Shown here: positions 1 to 4,323 of the stretch, one piece after another
Layout: every line of letters starts with the position of its first letter
Position numbering within the stretch: position 1 is the stretch's first letter
Assembly (NCBI GenBank): GCA_963589235.1
Contig: CAVAJX010000116.1
Span: 1-5,345, forward strand
Reading direction: 5' to 3'
DNA from: CAG-877 sp963589235
GTDB taxonomy: Bacteria; Bacillota_I; Bacilli_A; RF39; UBA660
DNA: 5,345 bases
The notes under the pieces: model-generated
Databases searched by the model: none
What the model was told of the DNA's origin: nothing
Seen by the model: only the letters and a program-made list of their open reading frames with translations
Translations under genes and position numbers: made by a program

Positions 1-3000
1 TAAGTAATAAGAAATATGTAATAAGCTCTATTGTTTTAATAGGGCTTTTAATAGTATTTATATCTTATTCATTTGCGGCTTTAACGCCAACTCCAAGTAT
101 AACAGTACCTTCAACTACATTGTCATATTCTGATAAAGAGGAAGGTTCTTGGCAATATACTAAATCAGCTTACTGGCTTAGTAAAGATAAGGCTAGAATA
201 AATATAAAAGTAGATACATTAGAGAAGAATAGAGCGGATTATACGGATGTAATTCTAGTACTAGATATATCTGGTAGTATGTTGGGTAGTAAGTTAACAC
301 AAGTACAAAATGATATCAATAATTTGATAAATGATACAATTCCGAAAGGTAATAAAGTAGCTTTAATTACTTTTAATGATACAGCGACAATTATAAATAA
401 CTTTACAGAAGATGCAAATGTATTACAAGAAAGTATAAATAATTTAACTGTATCAGGAGAAACAAATTATTACCAAGCATTAGTAAAAGTTGATGATGTA
501 TTAAGTACATACAATAAAGAATCCAACAGGGACTGTGTTGTATTATTTTTAACAGATGGTCTTCCTACAATTGATACACCTAATGAAGTATCACAATATA
601 AATATTTAAAGAGTAAATATAACTATTTAGATATTAATGGTATTCAGTATGAATTAGGTGACAATATTTTAGCCAGTATTAAAAATATAACAGATGCCCA
701 GTATCTTGCCAATAAAGAAAACCTAGATGAATTTTTGTATCAAGCATCCTTATCAACAGCTATATATGATGAATTCACTTTAACTGATTATGTAGATACT
801 GATTATTTTAATTTAAATAATGTGACAGATGTAACTACAACATTTGGCAAAGCAACTATACAAAGCAATAAAGTTATTTGGGATTTATCAGGTTTAAAAT
901 CTGGGACAGACGCAACATTAAAAATAGATATAAACTTTAATAATGATTTAATAGGAGTAGGAGGAATATATCCGACTCATACACAAACTGATGTCTCATA
1001 TAAAATAGGTAATACTTCAACTATAGAAACAACTGATAAAACAACTATATTAAAAGATAAATATACGGTTATATATGAAGGCAATACACCTTCTGGATGT
1101 GTAGTATCAAATGTACCAAGCACAAGTAATTATTTTGTCTTTGATACAGTACAAAAAGAAAATAAAGTACCAGTATGTGCAGGATATCAATTTCAAGGAT
1201 GGGAAATAATTACAGCTGGGGTAGAAGAAGTGAATGATGATACATTTATAATGCCGGAGAAAAATGTAACCTTAAGAGCTACTTGGAAGAAATTAAGTAT
1301 CACAAAATCAATGGATGGAACGGTATCTAAAGTACAAACATTATATAGATTAATAGCAGATAGCTCTATAGGATTAGATACAAATGTTGATTTTAGTAAA
1401 TCACCTACTGACGATAATTCTGGAGTATACACAATAGCTAGTACAGAAAATGATAAATATCCAGTACATTACTATCGAGGAAAAATTAAAAACAACAATG
1501 TATTATTTGCGGGATTCTGTTGGAAAATGGTAAGAACAACATCAATGGGCGGAGTTAAACTAATTTATAATGGTACTCCTAAAGATGATTATGATTCTTC
1601 AATACCTATAAGCCAAGATAAATATATTAGCGTTTCAAATGACGCAACTTATCATTATACATATGATGTATCAACAAATAAATGGGCAAGTACTAATAAA
1701 ACACATTCAACAACAGGAACAATATCTTTTTCAGTAGCTGAATCTGGAACCTATAAATTGTCATATTCTGTATCGTCTGAAGTAAATCGTGATAAGGCAT
1801 ATTTTTATAAAGATGGTACAAAACTTGGCGTGTACTCTGGTAATGACTCTGGAACAATATCTTTAGGAGAATTAACGTCTTCAAACGTTATTCAAGTTAA
1901 ATATACAAAAGATAGTTCTGGGTCATCTGGCACTGATTCTGTAACTTTCTCTGTAGATAAAGCAACTGGTAACTTAGTAAAAAGTTGTAATAACACAGGT
2001 GCTGATAGTCAAATAGGTACAAGTGAATTTAATGGAAACAATCGTTCACCTGCAGATGTAGGATATATGTATGGAACTAGATATACATATAATCCACATG
2101 TCTTTCCAAGTATAGATGTGTTAAATCAATCGTATATTTTTAATACAAATTACTATTATGGTGATTCAATTACTTATTCTTATGCGAATGGCACATATAC
2201 TTTACAAAATACAGAACAAAAATCTTGGTCAGATAATTATAGTACTCTAATAGGGTATTATACATGTCAAAGTACATCGACTACTTGTTCAACAGTTCAC
2301 TATATAGCTGGTGCAAGTAGTAGTGCTCAATATGTTGTATCTTTATCAGACGGTGTAACTGATCTAGATACGCAAACTATAACACTAGGTAAAGGTATAA
2401 CTGATAATGGTAATAATACTTATACGTTAACAGATACAGTAACAGTAAAAAAGGTTGACTGGTTCACAAATTATAGTACATATAAAAATTATTATATGTG
2501 TAAAGACCTAACAAGTACGACATGTGATAGTAAATATCTTATATCTTCAACTAATAACTATCAAATAAGATATGATGATACGTTTGAGTTTGTTTATGGA
2601 AACGATGTTACTTGGGATGGAACAAAATACACATTAACTGATACATATACTTCAACATCAGGATGGAATAGTGACAAAGCAACACTCACTAAAAAGTATC
2701 ATTATACATGTTTTAATACAACAGGAGAGTGTATAGATGTATATTACATTCATTACTTTGGTAGTGATACAATTTACTACTTAAAATTATTGTCAGGCAA
2801 AAATATAGAAGACGCAAAAAACGAAATGTTTACGAATACAACAGATTCAAAAATGAAACAGACAATAGACACCTGGTACAGTCAAAATATGACATCATAT
2901 ACCTCCAAACTAGAAGATGCTCCTTGGTGTAATGATAGGACATTATATTTTGGTTCATTAGCCGGAAAGGACGTTGACGCCGGAACTGCTTGGTCCTACT

Positions 3001-3422
3001 TTAGTGCTGATAATAGAATTCATAAAAAACGTAGTCCGAACGTAGAATGTCCAAATGAAAATAGAGATGGTTTTACGGTTTCAACATCGTCTGGTGGAAA
3101 TGGAGCACTAACTTATCCAGTAGGACTACTAACAGCGGATGAAGTAATGCTAGCTGGGGGAAGTACTGTCTATTATGATAATAATTATTATCTAGATACA
3201 GGACAGTCTTATTGGGTTTTGTCGCCTTACACATTCTCCTACAGTAACTATACTTTCCATTTCTTAGCTGACGGCTTCTACTACTCCTACAATGGCTGCT
3301 TGAGCAGCAACACCGTTAACAACTCCGGCGGAGTGCGTCCTTCTATAGTACTTTCTAAAGGTACAAGATATTCATCTGGTGATGGTAGTTTTACTAATCC
3401 GTATGTAATTGAAGAAGATTAA
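1..3422 (+). CDS. Large secreted VWA / InlB-repeat surface protein with C-terminal GVRP domain, 5' partial
   Basis: The frame is open to the left edge (first whole codon at 3), so the start is outside the window. A TTG at 120 is only the first start-type codon inside it and would cut off a signal peptide encoded at 3-80. At least 1139 residues are visible. Domains in order: VWA (246-749), a probable beta-rich pilin-like region (about 770-1060), one Listeria-Bacteroides/InlB B repeat (1062-1289), a linker with YYRG and FAGFCWKMVRTT motifs (1470-1574), a beta-sandwich-like segment (1626-1964), three cysteine-pair repeats (2160-2798) and a C-terminal domain (2910-3419) containing WCNDR, LTYPVGLLTADEV, YWVLSP and GVRPSIVL. 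Inferred role: extracellular adhesion or ligand binding. No LPxTG motif or hydrophobic tail exists; the protein ends NPYVIEED. Threonine is mostly ACA, whereas the downstream gerM homolog prefers ACT. A terminator follows at once. The CDS call is certain; the function is not known. Confidence 0.93.
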   Translation, partial: SNKKYVISSIVLIGLLIVFISYSFAALTPTPSITVPSTTLSYSDKEEGSWQYTKSAYWLSKDKARINIKVDTLEKNRADYTDVILVLDISGSMLGSKLTQVQNDINNLINDTIPKGNKVALITFNDTATIINNFTEDANVLQESINNLTVSGETNYYQALVKVDDVLSTYNKESNRDCVVLFLTDGLPTIDTPNEVSQYKYLKSKYNYLDINGIQYELGDNILASIKNITDAQYLANKENLDEFLYQASLSTAIYDEFTLTDYVDTDYFNLNNVTDVTTTFGKATIQSNKVIWDLSGLKSGTDATLKIDINFNNDLIGVGGIYPTHTQTDVSYKIGNTSTIETTDKTTILKDKYTVIYEGNTPSGCVVSNVPSTSNYFVFDTVQKENKVPVCAGYQFQGWEIITAGVEEVNDDTFIMPEKNVTLRATWKKLSITKSMDGTVSKVQTLYRLIADSSIGLDTNVDFSKSPTDDNSGVYTIASTENDKYPVHYYRGKIKNNNVLFAGFCWKMVRTTSMGGVKLIYNGTPKDDYDSSIPISQDKYISVSNDATYHYTYDVSTNKWASTNKTHSTTGTISFSVAESGTYKLSYSVSSEVNRDKAYFYKDGTKLGVYSGNDSGTISLGELTSSNVIQVKYTKDSSGSSGTDSVTFSVDKATGNLVKSCNNTGADSQIGTSEFNGNNRSPADVGYMYGTRYTYNPHVFPSIDVLNQSYIFNTNYYYGDSITYSYANGTYTLQNTEQKSWSDNYSTLIGYYTCQSTSTTCSTVHYIAGASSSAQYVVSLSDGVTDLDTQTITLGKGITDNGNNTYTLTDTVTVKKVDWFTNYSTYKNYYMCKDLTSTTCDSKYLISSTNNYQIRYDDTFEFVYGNDVTWDGTKYTLTDTYTSTSGWNSDKATLTKKYHYTCFNTTGECIDVYYIHYFGSDTIYYLKLLSGKNIEDAKNEMFTNTTDSKMKQTIDTWYSQNMTSYTSKLEDAPWCNDRTLYFGSLAGKDVDAGTAWSYFSADNRIHKKRSPNVECPNENRDGFTVSTSSGGNGALTYPVGLLTADEVMLAGGSTVYYDNNYYLDTGQSYWVLSPYTFSYSNYTFHFLADGFYYSYNGCLSSNTVNNSGGVRPSIVLSKGTRYSSGDGSFTNPYVIEED
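3..80 (+). other. Signal peptide of the large surface protein
   Basis: Translating in frame with the long gene gives a lysine-containing start (SNKKY), about 16 hydrophobic residues (VISSIVLIGLLIVFISY), then SFA-A followed by a Thr/Pro-rich stretch (LTPTPSITVP). This is a classic Sec signal with a plausible cleavage after the Ala at 75-77 or 78-80. It shows that the gene begins upstream of the window and that the product is exported. An uncleaved membrane anchor is the alternative, which would matter because no other anchor is seen. Confidence 0.88.
246..749 (+). other. VWA domain with complete MIDAS motif
   Basis: The segment starts with the strand VILVLD and the metal-site motif DISGS (264-278). 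The MIDAS threonine sits in SGETNYYQAL (codon 462) and the third ligand in FLTDG (Asp codon 555). DxSxS, T and D are therefore all present in the expected order and spacing, so the metal-ion-dependent adhesion site should be functional. In Gram-positive pilus tips and adhesins such domains bind host or matrix ligands; that role here is inferred. The exact C-terminal boundary is uncertain. Confidence 0.92.
1062..1289 (+). other. Single Listeria-Bacteroides (InlB B-type / Flg_new) repeat
   Basis: The segment opens with YTVIYEGNTPSG, continues to GYQFQGWE and closes with FIMPEKNVTLRATW. The GW in the middle and the 'MP..NVTL.A.W' ending are hallmarks of this beta-grasp-like repeat, common in surface proteins of Listeria and gut bacteria. 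Only one copy is seen, so it probably acts as a spacer or stalk unit. Two cysteines (in SGCVV and PVCAGY) could form an internal disulfide, which is inference. Confidence 0.85.
1626..1964 (+). other. Beta-sandwich-like (carbohydrate-binding-like) segment
   Basis: The region alternates short hydrophobic strands with polar turns: TISFSVAESGTYKLSYSV, AYFYKDGTKLGVYSG, then IQVKYTKDSSGSSGTDSV. The K-Y-x-K-D-x-S-x-S-S-G-x-D pattern near the end is like extracellular beta-sandwich modules found in secreted Firmicute proteins. It looks inserted into the surrounding family scaffold, between the YNGTPKDD region and the GNNRSPADVGYMYGTRY region. No binding residues can be assigned from sequence alone. 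Confidence 0.5.
2160..2798 (+). repeat. Three degenerate tandem protein repeats with cysteine pairs
   Basis: Three units of about 65-72 residues follow each other: roughly 2160-2354, 2373-2579 and 2583-2798. Each has a strand ending YTL (GTYTLQNT, NTYTLTDT, TKYTLTDT), a W plus a short helix-like stretch (WSDNYSTL, WFTNYSTY, WNSDKATL), an aromatic-rich cysteine pair (YTCQSTSTTC, YMCKDLTSTTC, YTCFNTTGEC) and a closing Y-I or L-I strand. Cysteine codons are at 2265/2286, 2499/2523 and 2709/2730, giving C-x6-C, C-x7-C and C-x6-C. The pairs probably form disulfides outside the cell and make a stalk; this is inferred. The DNA copies have diverged, so the duplication is old. Confidence 0.8.
2910..3419 (+). 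other. C-terminal GVRP-type domain (DUF6273 / C-type-lectin-like, tentative)
   Basis: Conserved-looking landmarks run LEDAPWCNDR, then LTYPVGLLTADEVMLAGG, a tyrosine-rich YLDTG, YWVLSP, a variable-looking tract, and finally GVRPSIVL plus GDGSFTNPYVI. The order 'YW.LSP - variable tract - GVRP..L' resembles DUF6273-like and formylglycine-generating-enzyme/C-type-lectin-like domains of secreted Firmicute proteins, several of which are targets of diversity-generating retroelements. Assignment is from motif memory only. A fold prediction showing a C-type lectin core would support it. The compositional island at 3228-3329 falls exactly in the variable tract. Confidence 0.55.
3228..3329 (+). other. 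C-ending-codon island, candidate hypervariable (DGR-like) region
   Basis: By hand count, 24 of the 34 codons end in C (TAC, TTC, TCC, AAC, GAC, GGC, TGC, AGC, ACC). The 15 codons before and the 30 codons after contain none. GC is 46 of 102 bases (C 32, G 14, A 26) in otherwise AT-rich DNA. Every NNC codon could derive from AAC by substitution at its adenines, as in DGR variable regions, and the island abuts the GVRP motif. Residues are nearly all Y, F, S, N, G, D, C and T. No template repeat or reverse transcriptase is in this window, so DGR status is a hypothesis. Conversion from a GC-richer paralog is the main alternative. Confidence 0.5.
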
Positions 3423-3432
3423 AATATAAATT

Positions 3433-3469
3433 GAATATGAATTGAATATTTTTTCATATTCTTTTTTTT
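3433..3469 (+). terminator. Rho-independent terminator of the surface-protein gene
   Basis: A 9-bp perfect stem pairs 3433-3441 (gaatatgaa) with 3453-3461 (ttcatattc) around an 11-base loop, followed by eight T at 3462-3469. It starts 10 bases after the TAA. The stem is AT-rich and so not very stable, but the long T tract and its position make it convincing. It isolates the surface gene from the sporulation genes. Confidence 0.8.
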
Positions 3470-3481
3470 GTATCATATATT
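3454..3481 (+). promoter_or_regulatory. Candidate sigma E promoter for spoIIIAH
   Basis: TCATATT at 3454-3460 fits the B. subtilis sigma E -35 pattern (KMATATT), and CATATATT at 3474-3481 differs from the -10 (CATACANT) by one base. The spacer is 13, one shorter than usual. Transcription would begin near 3488, just ahead of the ribosome site, giving a leader of about 20 bases. SpoIIIA genes are sigma E dependent in B. subtilis. The -35 lies inside the terminator stem, and chance matches are likely in such AT-rich DNA. Confidence 0.35.
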
Positions 3482-3491
3482 TTAATAAAGC

Positions 3492-3512
3492 AAGGAGGAA
3501 TTCATGTTATGA
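3492..3512 (+). promoter_or_regulatory. Ribosome binding site with ATG-TTA-TGA start-stop before spoIIIAH
   Basis: A strong Shine-Dalgarno AAGGAGG occupies 3492-3498. The first ATG after it (3504) reads only Met-Leu-stop, and its TGA (3510-3512) overlaps the spoIIIAH ATG (3509-3511) as ATGA. The gene start at 3509 is 10 bases from the Shine-Dalgarno, still usable directly. The start choice is settled because the 3504 frame stops at once and the 3509 product begins with the family's conserved N-terminus. Confidence 0.7.
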
Positions 3513-4009
3513 GCAAACAGAATTTATGGTTTTTAACATTATTTAGTTTAATACTTGTACTTAGTGTTTATTATATTACTATGCCAAATGACTTACTTAT
3601 TTCTAATAAGAAAGATGAGAAAGTAGTTTCTACTAAGAATGAGAAAACTAAAATTGAAGAGACTTCATCATTAGTTGCGATGAGGGTTAGTCTAGAAGAA
3701 GAAAGACAAAATGAGATGGATGTTTTACAAGAACTATTAACTAATGAAGCTAGTAGTGCAGAAGAGAAGAATAATGCTTATGAGAAATTAAAATACTTAA
3801 ATGAATTGCAAGGAAAAGAAGAAGAAATAGAAAAGGAGATAAAGAAGACTTATAATAATAACTGTTTTGTTAAAATAGATAATAGTAATGTCAATGTTGT
3901 TTGTGTTGCTGATAAGCATGATAGTACTTTGGCTAATAATATAATGAGATTAGTACAAAAGTCTTATAAGAATAAAATGTTTACTACTGTTAAATTTCAA
4001 AAGAGTTAA
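3509..4009 (+). CDS. spoIIIAH: Stage III sporulation protein AH (SpoIIIAH)
   Basis: The 166-residue product is a mother-cell membrane protein. In B. subtilis SpoIIIAH (about 218 residues) binds forespore SpoIIQ across the intermembrane space, forming the channel that nurtures the engulfed forespore. The N-terminus MSKQNLWFLTLFSLILVLSVYY matches the family's hallmark transmembrane start (KQxxWxxTxxSLxxVLSVYY). Residues 55-115 are a charged helix with the typical ASSAEEKNNAYEKL segment. Residues 116-165 fit the YscJ/FliF-like ring-building domain (CFVKI, VNVVCVAD, a helix, then TVKFQ). It is shorter than the B. subtilis protein, mainly in the linker. Oddities are two cysteines (119 and 132) that may pair across a hairpin, and the absence of spoIIIAG or other spoIIIA genes immediately upstream. 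It lies 60 bases before gerE with no terminator between, so read-through is possible. Confidence 0.92.
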   Translation: MSKQNLWFLTLFSLILVLSVYYITMPNDLLISNKKDEKVVSTKNEKTKIEETSSLVAMRVSLEEERQNEMDVLQELLTNEASSAEEKNNAYEKLKYLNELQGKEEEIEKEIKKTYNNNCFVKIDNSNVNVVCVADKHDSTLANNIMRLVQKSYKNKMFTTVKFQKS

Positions 4010-4043
4010 TTAGGTAAATACATACAACTTATTAGTCTTTTTT

Positions 4044-4052
4044 CATACAATA
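4044..4052 (+). promoter_or_regulatory. Candidate sigma K / sigma E -10 box for gerE
   Basis: CATACAATA matches the sigma K -10 pattern CATAnnnTA fully, and its first eight bases match the sigma E -10 CATACANT. An AC at 4027-4028 lies 15 bases upstream, close to the sigma K -35 'AC' with its usual spacing of about 16. No good sigma E -35 is seen. B. subtilis gerE is transcribed by sigma K, which agrees. A second, poorer CATACAAC lies at 4021-4028. Confidence 0.45.
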
Positions 4053-4069
4053 TTCTAGGTGAAGTGAAA

Positions 4070-4276
4070 ATGGCTAATACAATATTAACAGCTAGAGAAA
4101 AATCAGTCTTTGAGCTTTTAATAGTAAATAAAAGTACAAAAGAAATAGCTTATGAACTTGGAATTAGTGAAAAAACAGTTAGAAATCATATTTCTAATGT
4201 AATGCAAAAACTTGGAGTTAATGGTAGAGCAGGTGCAGTAGTAGAATTATTAAAACTTAAAGAATTATCATTATAA
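4070..4276 (+). CDS. gerE: Spore-coat transcription regulator GerE (LuxR-type HTH)
   Basis: This is a 68-residue DNA-binding protein that is a single LuxR/GerE helix-turn-helix domain with no receiver, the same size class as B. subtilis GerE (74 residues). The motifs LTAREKSVFELL, TKEIAYELGISEKTVRNHIS, MQKLGV and AVVELL match GerE almost residue for residue; residues 34-47 form the recognition helix. In B. subtilis GerE acts late in the mother cell, activating and repressing sigma K-dependent coat genes. The ATG at 4070 is preferred because AGGTGA at 4057-4062 lies 7 bases ahead; the GTG at 4064 would be only 1 base away and adds just Met-Lys. A terminator follows directly. Distinction from other small LuxR-type regulators rests on the near-identity of the whole core and on the sporulation neighbours. 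Confidence 0.93.
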   Translation: MANTILTAREKSVFELLIVNKSTKEIAYELGISEKTVRNHISNVMQKLGVNGRAGAVVELLKLKELSL

Positions 4277-4300
4277 TCGTGCTAAAATAGCACGATTTTT
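4275..4300 (+). terminator. Rho-independent terminator after gerE
   Basis: The stem TCGTGCTA (4277-4284) pairs perfectly with TAGCACGA (4288-4295) around a 3-base loop (AAA). Two A-T pairs extend it at the base, and a T run covers 4296-4300. It begins at the gerE stop codon and separates gerE from gerM, so gerM probably needs its own promoter or partial read-through. Confidence 0.88.
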
Positions 4301-4319
4301 CATATACTTTTATAGGTGA
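4301..4319 (+). promoter_or_regulatory. Candidate CATA-type -10 box and Shine-Dalgarno for the gerM homolog
   Basis: CATATACT at 4301-4308 is one base off the sigma E -10 (CATACANT) and sits just after the gerE terminator T run. No convincing -35 is found upstream, because the terminator stem occupies that place. AGGTGA at 4314-4319 is a good ribosome site, 4 bases before the ATG at 4324. gerM is sigma E dependent in B. subtilis. Confidence 0.3.
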
Positions 4320-4323
4320 TTTT

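Noticed and set aside
24..49. Hairpin AGCTCTATT / AATAGGGCT with a short T run, like a terminator
   Set aside because: The 9-bp stem (with one G-T pair) is real on paper, but it falls inside the signal-peptide coding sequence and the T run is only four bases. It is more likely chance in AT-rich coding DNA, though an early attenuator cannot be excluded.
1193..1432. Minus-strand open frame of 79 codons
   Set aside because: It lies wholly inside the surface gene, opposite the InlB-repeat coding strand, has no ribosome site and encodes no recognisable motif.
1693..1884. Minus-strand open frame of 63 codons rich in Leu, Ile and Phe
   Set aside because: It is antisense to well-supported coding sequence; the hydrophobic look comes from reading A-rich codons backwards.
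3384..3422. Cell-wall sorting signal at the C-terminus of the surface protein
   Set aside because: The ending TNPYVIEED has no LPxTG-like motif, hydrophobic stretch or basic tail.
3423..3508. A complete DGR cassette (reverse transcriptase, template repeat) close downstream of the variable-looking tract
   Set aside because: I looked for a second copy of the C-rich tract and for reverse-transcriptase motifs downstream; there are none. The downstream genes are plainly sporulation genes, so any such machinery would be remote.
4064..4069. GTG at 4064 as the gerE start
   Set aside because: It is only 1 base from the Shine-Dalgarno, whereas ATG 4070 has a 7-base spacing and matches the family start region.
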